The notes below the pieces were generated by a model, which did no database searches, was not told the DNA's origin, and was given only the letters and a program-made list of their open reading frames with translations. Shown in pieces: positions 43,427-50,494 of a stretch of DNA of 64,000 nt. The stretch comes from Phocaeicola salanitronis DSM 18170 (GTDB lineage Bacteria > Bacteroidota > Bacteroidia > Bacteroidales > Bacteroidaceae): contig NC_015164.1 in assembly GCF_000190575.1 (NCBI RefSeq), positions 2,744,001-2,808,000 of the forward strand, read 5' to 3'. The position numbers were made by a program, and so were the translations under genes. The stretch's first letter is position 1, and each line of letters opens with the position of its first letter.

Positions 43427-45598
43427 TTAATCTGTGTAATCTGTGGTGAGAAGCGACATTGCTTCGCGGGCGGTCTCGATGCAGTCGCCTTCCGCTTCAG
43501 CCTTGTACGGATTGTGTTGCAAGGTCCACGGCTCTTCCATGGCGTACCAGTCGATGTCCTGCATCTCTCCGCCGTCCAATACGCCTTGCAGCATTTCCCA
43601 CCATGCCGCCCAACGCTTGTAGTAGAAGTCCTTCAAGATACCGTTCCATTCCTTGTGGGCATAGTCGCGCAAGCCGCCTTTGTCGGCACACTCGCGGTTG
43701 CCCCATGTAGTGATTTGCACACGGGCGTTCCATTCGTACAGGTCTTTTTCTTCGGGTGTGTTGCCCAAACTGCGTGCCTGGTTTATCCAGCGTCCTACGC
43801 GGAATTCGCTACGGGTGGCAAGCAGACGGTCTTGTGCCAGTAAGAGGTTGAGGAATTCTTTCGAATGGCGTGCATAGCTGCGCTTGTCAAAGCTCTTGAA
43901 GTCGGCTATCGCCCGATTGTAGACGATTCGTCCGCGGTCGGCAAGTGCCTGGCGCACGATGTCCACCAGGTCGTATTCGAAATTGTTGTTGCCCCGGAAC
44001 TTGTCGGCTGCTTCCAGCATCAGGCGTGCGGCGGCCTCGGTAGAGGTAGGGTCGTAATAGTTTTCCATCTTCGACCAGCTCGATACTTGGAAGTTGTTCA
44101 TGCTGGGACGTCCGCAGAAGATGGATTCGTGAGGTCCTTGCTGGTTGTTTCCGAAGGGACAGTTGTAGATGCCGTCGGCAAGAATCATCCATGCCTGTTC
44201 TATCTTTTCGTCTTTTGCTCCATAGCGGGCAGCCAGATACTCTTTCAGCCAGCTTTCCTTGGTGATTTTCTCGGGACGCCACGGCAATTCGCACATCAAT
44301 TCGAACATCACCGGATTGTTTTCGCTGCCTTCCATGGTCAGACCGATGCCTTTCAGGTGGGCGGCAAGCGGGTTGTTTTTGGTAAGGTAGAAGTTATTCA
44401 GCAGTTGGTCCATGCGCCCGTGCAGCCCAACATTGGCTCCGAAGTTCTCCAGCATACAGAACAGCCAGTCGTGTTGCTCGTATCCTTTCTCGCGCTTCCA
44501 AATAGAAGGGATGCCCCACATGGGACGGCATTCGCTGAAGAGGTCAAGGATAAGCAGGTCGCCGTTCTTCAGGTTCTTCATCATTTCCGGACGCGGGTTC
44601 TCGGTCCAGCCTTGCACCACCCAGACGGCTTTCGGGTTGACCTGCTTCATCGCATCCATTACCGCCTTGCCGGCTGCATCGAAATCAACTTCTCCGGCAT
44701 TCTCTAATTCGTGGAAAGGATCCATTGAATAGTAGTTGGCTTTGCCGAAGAGTTTCTCTTGTTCCTCGTAATAGAGGGCGGCGATTTCGGCAAACCGCTT
44801 GTCGGTAGGCATTAAGAATGCCGGACGGGTAAAACCGTTCCACAATTCCGGTTCGGTCACGTTCAGTCCCAGTTTCTGGTGAGCGTCATGAGGAACCATG
44901 CCCGAGTATCCCGGCAGTACCGGCTCGATACCGTATTCGCGCATCCGTTTCAGGATTTTCTTTTGCAAGGCTTCCTGCTGCGTGTACCAGCTGTCAGGAT
45001 TCGGCCCGCCCCATCCTTCGAGGTTATTCATCGCCCACCAGGCAAGGAACGCCGGACCGGCAATGAAGCGGTTGGTTTCTTCTTTTGTGTAGCCTAGTTT
45101 GGCAAGCATGTTGCGCCATACACATTCCTGTCCCACGGCGGCAAGCGGAAGGTTGATGCCATGCAGTGCCATCCAGTCGATTTCCTTTTCCCAGCGTGCC
45201 CAGTCCCAGAAAGCCATGGTATACGAGTAGGTGCAATAGTTGAAGTCGTAGCGCAGGCTTAGGTCTGTTTCATGCCGTTCGGGCTTGGTGACGGGTGGGA
45301 GAGAAGCGGGCAGTTCTGCCGTCATGTTGTTCCACGAAAGGTGGATGCCGGCGTAGTATTTCAGGTACCAGTTCAGTCCGGAAGCGATGTTTACGTAGGT
45401 GTTTCCGCGTACCACAATTTTGTTTCCTTTTTGGTCCAATTCGAAGAAGTCGGTATCTGCGTTCTTCTGGAGCTGAATGATGAATTTTTTAGATGCTCCC
45501 GGTTCGATTCGTTCCAATAGTCCTTTGATAGGGTTTGCAAAAAGAGAGAAGGGAAGCAGGCACAACAAGCCTGCCAGCAAGAGGTTTCTGAGCTTCAT
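43427..45598 (-). CDS. GH89 alpha-N-acetylglucosaminidase
   Basis: A 723-residue secreted enzyme of the NAGLU family, removing terminal alpha-linked GlcNAc. The start is the ATG of MKLRNLLLAGLLCLLPF (signal peptide to SLFA), preceded by an exact promoter; the longer upstream frame crosses a repeat. Signature segments are YNFCTYSY-like DFNYCTYSYTMAFWDW, EKEIDWMALHGINLPLA, DPFHELENAGEVDF, VWVVQGWTENPRP and GSENNPVMFELMCELPW. The last residues TTDYTD are translated from a CACAGATTACACAGATT intergenic repeat, so the C-terminus is probably altered. Confidence 0.93.
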   Translation of the reverse strand: MKLRNLLLAGLLCLLPFSLFANPIKGLLERIEPGASKKFIIQLQKNADTDFFELDQKGNKIVVRGNTYVNIASGLNWYLKYYAGIHLSWNNMTAELPASLPPVTKPERHETDLSLRYDFNYCTYSYTMAFWDWARWEKEIDWMALHGINLPLAAVGQECVWRNMLAKLGYTKEETNRFIAGPAFLAWWAMNNLEGWGGPNPDSWYTQQEALQKKILKRMREYGIEPVLPGYSGMVPHDAHQKLGLNVTEPELWNGFTRPAFLMPTDKRFAEIAALYYEEQEKLFGKANYYSMDPFHELENAGEVDFDAAGKAVMDAMKQVNPKAVWVVQGWTENPRPEMMKNLKNGDLLILDLFSECRPMWGIPSIWKREKGYEQHDWLFCMLENFGANVGLHGRMDQLLNNFYLTKNNPLAAHLKGIGLTMEGSENNPVMFELMCELPWRPEKITKESWLKEYLAARYGAKDEKIEQAWMILADGIYNCPFGNNQQGPHESIFCGRPSMNNFQVSSWSKMENYYDPTSTEAAARLMLEAADKFRGNNNFEYDLVDIVRQALADRGRIVYNRAIADFKSFDKRSYARHSKEFLNLLLAQDRLLATRSEFRVGRWINQARSLGNTPEEKDLYEWNARVQITTWGNRECADKGGLRDYAHKEWNGILKDFYYKRWAAWWEMLQGVLDGGEMQDIDWYAMEEPWTLQHNPYKAEAEGDCIETAREAMSLLTTDYTD

Positions 45599-45624
45599 AT
45601 TATTACATTGTTTATAGGTTTTTG

Positions 45625-45655
45625 CAAATGTAATAAAAATGAACGAATGAACAAA
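45625..45655 (-). promoter_or_regulatory. GH89 operon promoter
   Basis: Minus strand TTTG (45652-45655), 19 bases, TACATTTG (45625-45632): both boxes exact, 26 bases before the GH89 ATG. Confidence 0.7.
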
Positions 45656-45706
45656 GAAGCCGCATGGGGCTTTTCGCAATATGGATACCGTATTTTCCCA
45701 ATAAAC

Positions 45707-45786
45707 TGTAGGGGCGTATTGCATACGCCCGAAAACATCCACGTGGATTAGTTGACGCATTCGGGCGTATGCGATACGCCCCTACA
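45707..45786. repeat. TGTAGGGGCG palindromic repeat, copy 3
   Basis: Arms TGTAGGGGCGTATTGCATAC onward and the matching complement ending CGCCCCTACA, with one mismatch; the loop has AAACATCCACGTGGATTAG. The right flank TGGGATGTTTGCGGAATT matches that of copy 1 and of the partial copy at 62629. It lies upstream of the GH89 promoter. The stretch to 45940 has no gene. Confidence 0.8.
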
Positions 45787-45975
45787 TGGGATGTTTGCGG
45801 AATTTATATTCCGCTATTCATTTTTGGATTGTATACGATGATGCAAAAGGGAAGAACCAGGCTTATTCCCCTGCATCAGGTGCATGGCTTCGTGCATACA
45901 GGCAGCTGCGTTGCCGGATGCATATCAGTCTGTCTTATTTTAGAAAAGGTTGACTCATAAATCAGAGTCAAGAAA

Positions 45976-46335
45976 ATGAAAAAAGAAGAAAGTTTTGTGC
46001 ACGATCATTCTTGCATCCGTGCAGTAGAGATTTACCGTTTGTGTAAAGTTGAGGGGTTGGACAATTCCGCCTTAATGAAAAAATTCGGCATAAGCCGTAC
46101 GACTTTGTATCGTATATTGTCTACCTTTGAGCGTGAAAACCCTCAAATAGCAGAACAGATGAAACGTCAAGGAAAAGATGTGACTCCGGAAGATTACAAG
46201 CGTCTTCAGAATGAACTGGCCCGTTTGAAGAAAGAGCTTGAACGGGAACGCCTCCGCGCCGACTTCTATGAAGAGATGGTCGCATTCGGGGAGGAAGTAT
46301 ACGGCATACGGCTAAAAAAAGCTGGCACCAAGTAG
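45976..46335 (+). CDS. IS3-family transposase OrfA
   Basis: A 119-residue protein with a helix-turn-helix (ALMKKFGISRTTLYRILSTF) and a C-terminal leucine-zipper-like coiled coil (LQNELARLKKELERERLRAD), the normal OrfA layout for end binding and multimerisation. It ends just after the A7 run at 46314-46320, where a -1 shift leads into orfB. Confidence 0.88.
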   Translation: MKKEESFVHDHSCIRAVEIYRLCKVEGLDNSALMKKFGISRTTLYRILSTFERENPQIAEQMKRQGKDVTPEDYKRLQNELARLKKELERERLRADFYEEMVAFGEEVYGIRLKKAGTK

Positions 46336-46382
46336 CATGTAGGCTGCACGTCCGGGACAAGCGTCTTTACGGCATTGCCCCG

Positions 46383-47300
46383 ATGTGCCGTCTGCTTGGT
46401 GTAAGCAAACAGGCCTACTACAAGCATGAGGACAAGCTTTTGCACCGCCTGGCGCTGGAATCTTTCGTTGTGGACTACGTCAGAGAGGTCCGCCGCAAGG
46501 ATCCGGGCATAGGAGGAGGCAAGTTGTGGCAGATGTACAACCGCCGTTTCGGCACAGCCTGGCACGTGGGCTTCAACCGTTTTTATGCGATAATGGAACG
46601 CCACGGGCTTAAGCTCCGCCGCCGTAAGCGTCGTGCCGTGACGACCGATTCGCGCCACGGGCTTCCGGTCTATCCGAACCTGGTGAAAGCGCTGATACCC
46701 GATGCGCCCTGCCAGCTGATAGTGAGCGACATCACCTACATCGTATGCTGGACGGATCCGTTGACGGGGGAATACACGTTCTGCTACCTTTCGCTCATAA
46801 CCGATTATTACACAAAGGAAATCGTGGGCTATAGCGTGGGCGAGACATTGGACTCCCGCTATCCCCTTGAAGCGCTGGAAATGGCCTTGCGGCACTATGG
46901 GGACAGGGACTTGAGCGGCCTGATCCACCATTCGGACCGGGGCGTGCAATATGCCAGTTACGAGTACACGCGGCGTCTGAAGGAACGTCAGATCCGCATC
47001 AGCATGACCGAAAGCGGCAATCCGAAAGACAACGCGGTGGCCGAACGGGTGAACAACACGGTCAAGAATGAGCTGCTCGGCGGCATGACGTTCCTGAACA
47101 TCACTCAGGTAAGGGAGGCGGTGAAGGCGGCGGTGGACTTCTATAACAACGAACGTCCCCACTGGAGCCTGGACGGCATGACGCCGGCCGAAGCCTCCCG
47201 GTGCAAGGGGGAGCTGAAGAAGAAGTGGACCAGTTTCCGGGAGAGGGCCATAAAAGGACAAAGCCGCCCACAGACCGGAAGCCGGCCGGCCTCCGGATGA
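46383..47300 (+). CDS. IS3-family transposase OrfB (integrase catalytic domain)
   Basis: A 305-residue rve-type catalytic protein; the open frame extends back to 46314, so the natural product is probably an OrfAB fusion made by -1 slippage at AAAAAAA-G. The DDE triad is visible: Asp in LIVSDITYIVCW, Asp in LIHHSDRGVQYAS, and Glu about 35 residues later in the DNAVAERVNNTVKNELL segment. The N-terminal HTH_21-like region (CRLLGVSKQAYYKHEDK) is also typical. The frame is intact. Confidence 0.9.
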   Translation: MCRLLGVSKQAYYKHEDKLLHRLALESFVVDYVREVRRKDPGIGGGKLWQMYNRRFGTAWHVGFNRFYAIMERHGLKLRRRKRRAVTTDSRHGLPVYPNLVKALIPDAPCQLIVSDITYIVCWTDPLTGEYTFCYLSLITDYYTKEIVGYSVGETLDSRYPLEALEMALRHYGDRDLSGLIHHSDRGVQYASYEYTRRLKERQIRISMTESGNPKDNAVAERVNNTVKNELLGGMTFLNITQVREAVKAAVDFYNNERPHWSLDGMTPAEASRCKGELKKKWTSFRERAIKGQSRPQTGSRPASG

Positions 47301-47490
47301 AACTTACGTTTTTACCTTGTTATAGAGAGGAAGATGAAAATAAAAGCTTATCTTTGCCTCGAAAACGGAAAGGTAAACCCTTTTCATGAAAAAACGGCCA
47401 CAGGGTTAACCCTGTGCATGAATAGTAATAATACGAGTCAACCCGTACTACGAATAAGACTTAAAGTAGTCAACCTTTTCTACAAAGCTA

Positions 47491-47554
47491 CAGTCCTTCC
47501 ATCAGTCCTGATAGGTAGGACTGTAGTCCTAGTATATAAGGACTGCAGTCCTGG
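47491..47554. repeat. AGGACTGTAGTCCT palindrome cluster
   Basis: Two complete palindromes, AGGACTGTAGTCCT (47517-47530) and AGGACTGCAGTCCT (47539-47552), follow two half words AGTCCT (47492-47497 and 47504-47509). It lies next to the IS3 right end. No gene lies between 47483 and 47627. Confidence 0.7.
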
Positions 47555-47627
47555 CACGTTAAAACAGCAGTACTGGCTTATCGGGACTGGCAGGACAGCC
47601 CGTTGTCTTTGCCTATGCAGCTACTGT

Positions 47628-47879
47628 TTACTTTGGAATCATTCGTATTTTATGTTTTCTTTTCAATTCATCTGAGAATTCCGCATAGAGAGCTACGGGG
47701 CCCAAGTGCCAAAGCTTCGTAGTTTCCTCTGCCAGTCTTTTGTAAGTATCCGAACTATAAAACCGGTAAAGAGCTGTTCGAAGTGGTATCTTTTGGTCAT
47801 TGGCGTATATCTGCGCTACCCGGCTTACTTTTCCCGGCAACAGTAAATACAGATTTTGGTTGGTAATTTCTAAGTTCAT
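47628..47879 (-). CDS. Small protein of the DUF3791/DUF3990 cassette, unnamed family
   Basis: An 83-residue protein (MNLEITNQNLYLLLPGKVSR..., then YRFYSSDTYKRLAEETTKLW and HLGPVALYAEF). Similar short proteins accompany DUF3990 genes in other gut bacteria, from general recollection. Its ATG overlaps the last codons of the DUF3990 C-terminal frame (ATGA), so it was translated by coupling. A SD-like GGAGGTGAAAGG lies just upstream. Function is unknown; it is part of a likely toxin-antitoxin cassette. Confidence 0.65.
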   Translation of the reverse strand: MNLEITNQNLYLLLPGKVSRVAQIYANDQKIPLRTALYRFYSSDTYKRLAEETTKLWHLGPVALYAEFSDELKRKHKIRMIPK

Positions 47880-48182
47880 CCTTTCACCTCCTTTGCTTCT
47901 TTAAATATGAGATAATGCAGGGAACATTCCGTATGGAACAGCCATTGGTCAACAAGCACGTATGTCTTCAACTCATTGATTAGCTCTGCGATATGTTTCG
48001 TCCAGTTCATAGACATTGACGTAACCTGTACCGCTTTTTTGTCCCAATTTGCGTTTCACCCAAAGCGTAGCCTGCCTTTCTGAAGTTGTCGTATAGAAAC
48101 CGCTTCCGTAGTCTAACGCCCTGTTGGTTCTTCTTATTTCAGGCTTCTTCACCTGTTCTATACTGCCGTGATAAAGTATCAT
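47876..48182 (-). pseudogene. DUF3990 (ADP-ribosyltransferase-like) gene with internal deletion and frameshift
   Basis: The first frame gives MILYHGSIEQVKKPEIRRTN, then LDYGSGFYTTTSERQA and VNVYELDETYRRANQ-stop (69 residues). In the +1 frame the sequence continues KHIAELINELKTYVLVDQWL, FHTECSLHYLIFKEAKEVKG-stop, which resembles the usual DUF3990 C-terminus. Family members are about 150 residues, so roughly 60 middle residues are missing and the frame is broken at the joint. It starts by ATGA overlap with the DUF3791 gene. Confidence 0.7.
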
Positions 48183-48418
48183 TTCTTCGCTTCGCTTTTT
48201 CGTCTGTCTATCAGTTCTTCTATCTCATCCATTAGCCATTGATGACTTTGCGTGTGAAGCACCTCAAAATTGTCTTCCAAATAAGGCAATACGCCATATC
48301 GTTCAAACAAGGTAGCGACTTCTTCACCACTCATTTGATGCTTGTTCTTGTACTGTTCAATGCAGAACGACAAGAAATAGGCTATGTCAAGTTCTTTGTC
48401 TTTCTTATCGGTTTTCAT
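48179..48418 (-). CDS. DUF3791 small protein (putative antitoxin)
   Basis: A 79-residue protein with the DUF3791 pattern: LDIAYFLSFCIEQYKNKHQM, SGEEVATLFERYGVLPYLED and FEVLHTQSHQWLMDEIEELI. DUF3791 genes regularly precede DUF3990 genes and are thought to be antitoxins. The stop overlaps the DUF3990 ATG (ATGA). With the toxin broken, this copy is probably a relic. Confidence 0.78.
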   Translation of the reverse strand: MKTDKKDKELDIAYFLSFCIEQYKNKHQMSGEEVATLFERYGVLPYLEDNFEVLHTQSHQWLMDEIEELIDRRKSEAKK

Positions 48419-48506
48419 TTCTTCATCATATTAACGTGTAGCTTAAACAAACATTCCAATAAACACATCATGATATGGAAAAGGAAGAGGGGAGACTGAT
48501 AACCGC

Positions 48507-49463
48507 TTAGAAGAACTTTGTGTCTTCGCCCAGGATGTCGGAAAGAAGCAGGTTGGCAAGACGGCTGGTCCCGAGGCGGAACAGTTCGTTGGTAAGCCAT
48601 TCCTTGCCCAACAGTTCTTTTACGATCGTATAATATACCACTGCATCATGTACTGTGTTGATGCCTCCGGCAGGCTTGAATCCTACTTTGCGTCCGGTCT
48701 CCAGGAAGTATTCCTTGATTGCCTGGCACATCACGAAAGCTGCTTCGGGAGTGGCGGCGGGCTTTTCTTTTCCGGTGGAAGTCTTGATGAAATCGGCTCC
48801 TGAATACATGGCGAGGATGGAGGCTTTCTTGATGTTTTCGGCAGAGCCTAATGCGCCCGTTTCGAGGATTACTTTCAGGTGCTTTTCACCACACACGTCT
48901 TTCAGTTCCTGTATCTCGTCGCACATGCCTTCATAGTCGCCGCTGAGGAATTTGCCTACCGGAATCACGATGTCTATCTCGTCGGCTCCGGCATGCAATG
49001 CCATGGCGGTTTCCGCTACTTTCACTTCGGTGAATGTCTGCGAGGAAGGAAAGCCTCCCGATACGCAGGCTATCTTCACGTTGTCGGCTTCCAGCGTGTC
49101 GTGCACGATTTCCGCCATGTTGGGGTAGACGCAGATAGCTGCTACGTTCTTCAGGTCGGGGTGTTCGTCATCGAAGGCATTGATCCGTTCGGTGAATTTC
49201 ATGACGCTGGTTTCGCTGTCCGTACATTTCAGCGTGGTGAGGTCGATGCAATGGAAGAGGAACTTCTTTACTTCGGGCGTGTCGTTTTCCGCCGCGTATT
49301 TCTCGATAATGTGGGCGGTCTTTGCCGCGATGTCCTCGTCTTTTAATGCCGTGTTGTATTTTCCCAATGCCATGTCATACTTGCTGGGTTGGTTCAGGTG
49401 CTCTTTGTCTTCCATATCCAAGTTTTGGAAGAGTTCGCTTTCAAATTCTTCGTTCTTGCTCAT
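48507..49463 (-). CDS. deoC: Deoxyribose-phosphate aldolase
   Basis: A 318-residue class I aldolase that splits 2-deoxyribose-5-phosphate to acetaldehyde and glyceraldehyde-3-phosphate in deoxynucleoside salvage. The Schiff-base Lys is in YSGADFIKTSTGK; other family blocks are VAAICVYPNMAEIV, GADEIDIVIPVGKFLSGDY and VGFKPAGGINTVHDAV. It is longer than the 220-250 residue enterobacterial form because of an N-terminal extension of about 60 residues, as in other Bacteroidetes. ATGA overlap joins it to the MazG-like gene. Confidence 0.95.
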   Translation of the reverse strand: MSKNEEFESELFQNLDMEDKEHLNQPSKYDMALGKYNTALKDEDIAAKTAHIIEKYAAENDTPEVKKFLFHCIDLTTLKCTDSETSVMKFTERINAFDDEHPDLKNVAAICVYPNMAEIVHDTLEADNVKIACVSGGFPSSQTFTEVKVAETAMALHAGADEIDIVIPVGKFLSGDYEGMCDEIQELKDVCGEKHLKVILETGALGSAENIKKASILAMYSGADFIKTSTGKEKPAATPEAAFVMCQAIKEYFLETGRKVGFKPAGGINTVHDAVVYYTIVKELLGKEWLTNELFRLGTSRLANLLLSDILGEDTKFF

Positions 49464-49789
49464 GTCGTTTTCAATTTTGGGTTGTTTTGATGTCTTTCTT
49501 TATCGCGTGCTGTTTTCTTTTCCAGGTTCTTCCGGAAAGCTTCGGTCAGGTTTACGCCCGTTTGGTTGGCAAGGCAGAGCAGCACCCAAAGTACGTCTGC
49601 CATCTCGTTGCCCAGGTCGTGTTTCTCGCCTTCCTTGAACGACTGGTCGCCATAGGTGCGTGCCATGATGCGTGCCAGTTCGCCTACTTCCTCGGTCAGT
49701 ACCGCCATATTGGTCAGTTCGCTGAAGTAGCGTACGCCGTAGGTCTTTATCCAGTTATCGACTGTTTTCTGTGCTTCTTCGATTGTCAT
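49460..49789 (-). CDS. MazG-like nucleotide pyrophosphohydrolase
   Basis: A 109-residue all-alpha NTP pyrophosphatase. The metal-binding helices are seen as LTEEVGELARIMARTYGD and DLGNEMADVLWVLLCLANQT (ExxE and ExxD). Small MazG proteins hydrolyse non-canonical or excess dNTPs to monophosphates. It is coupled to deoC by an ATGA overlap, consistent with shared nucleotide metabolism. A word hairpin separates it from dtd. Confidence 0.88.
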   Translation of the reverse strand: MTIEEAQKTVDNWIKTYGVRYFSELTNMAVLTEEVGELARIMARTYGDQSFKEGEKHDLGNEMADVLWVLLCLANQTGVNLTEAFRKNLEKKTARDKERHQNNPKLKTT

Positions 49790-49797
49790 AATTATTT

Positions 49798-49897
49798 AGT
49801 TGACAAGTTAACGAGTTGACAAGGGAACAAGGTCTTGAATTGTTATGCAAGGTATTTAGAGCCTTGTTAACTCGTCAACTTGTTACCTTGTCAACTG
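49798..49897. repeat. GTTGACAAG-word hairpin
   Basis: Left arm AGTTGACAAGTTAACGAGTT onward and right arm CCTTGTTAACTCGTCAACTT onward pair with a few mismatches. Each arm is a tandem of GTTGACAAG / GTTAACGAG words. It fills the dtd-mazG gap. Confidence 0.78.
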
Positions 49898-49907
49898 GAT
49901 TGTTTTT

Positions 49908-50360
49908 TTATTCCTTATTCTTCGTATCCATACATATCGTGACGGGACCGTTGTTCAGCAATTCTACTTTCATGTCGGCTCCGAATTCGCCGGTACCTAC
50001 CTGCTTGCCTAAGGCGATGCTCAGTTCGTTGCAGAAGTATTCGTAGAGAGGAATGGCGGTTTCGTGCTTGGCGGCGCGGATGTACGAAGGACGGTTTCCC
50101 TTCTTGGTAGAAGCCATCAGGGTAAACTGGCTGACGACGATGATATCGCCTCCTGCTTCCAGAATGGATTTGTTCATCACTCCGTTCTCGTCATCAAATA
50201 CACGCAGGTTGACGATTTTCTTGCATAGCCAGTCTGCATCTTCTTGTCCGTCGGCTTCCTCGATGCCAAGCAGGACGAGGAAGCCTTCCTTAATAGCCGA
50301 TCTGCACGTCCCGTTGATGGTGACCGATGCATGGCTTACACGTTGGATTACTACTCTCAT
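49908..50360 (-). CDS. dtd: D-aminoacyl-tRNA deacylase
   Basis: A 150-residue DTD that hydrolyses D-amino acids (and glycine on tRNA-Ala) from mischarged tRNAs. Both active-site motifs are clear: VVSQFTLMASTKKGNRPSY and the C-terminal NNGPVTICMDT, with the cross-subunit Gly-Pro. Length is standard. An exact -7 box TATCTTTGC (50380-50388) lies 20 bases upstream, so it can be transcribed separately from uvrC. Confidence 0.96.
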   Translation of the reverse strand: MRVVIQRVSHASVTINGTCRSAIKEGFLVLLGIEEADGQEDADWLCKKIVNLRVFDDENGVMNKSILEAGGDIIVVSQFTLMASTKKGNRPSYIRAAKHETAIPLYEYFCNELSIALGKQVGTGEFGADMKVELLNNGPVTICMDTKNKE

Positions 50361-50396
50361 ATCGGTTTTTAGGTTTTTCGCAAAGATACAATTTTA

Positions 50397-50494
50397 GTTT
50401 GTAAGTTTGTGAGTTTTTGAGTTTGTTAGTTCTTTCGTTTTTCGAGTTCTTCATGTTTCAATCTACAAACTCTTAAACTTAAAAACTCACAAAG
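50397..50494. repeat. GTGAGTTTTTGAGTTTGT-word hairpin
   Basis: Left arm GTTTGTAAGTTTGTGAGTTT onward and right arm CTACAAACTCTTAAACTTAA onward. The right arm includes the uvrC stop codon, so the hairpin is fused to the gene end. Confidence 0.7.

Larger units (their letters stand above)
45941..47482 (+). mobile_element. IS3-family insertion sequence
   Basis: 1542 bases between perfect inverted repeats TAGAAAAGGTTGACT (45941-45955) and its complement (47468-47482). It has two overlapping frames (orfA, orfB) joined by an A7 slippery run. No target duplication is visible: the flanks are TTT on the left and CAA on the right. Behind orfB are a perfect palindrome CACAGGGTTAACCCTGTG (47399-47416) and a TATCTTTGC promoter-like box at about 47350. 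Confidence 0.82.

Noticed and set aside
45738..45752. Second parS-like site (ATCCACGTGGAT)
   Set aside because: Shares only the central CCACGTGG core and belongs to the loop of a dispersed repeat, unlike the exact 16-base site at 52987.
45769..45960. A 63-codon plus-strand frame before the IS3 element
   Set aside because: Begins inside the TGTAGGGGCG repeat and runs into the IS inverted repeat; no protein-like composition.
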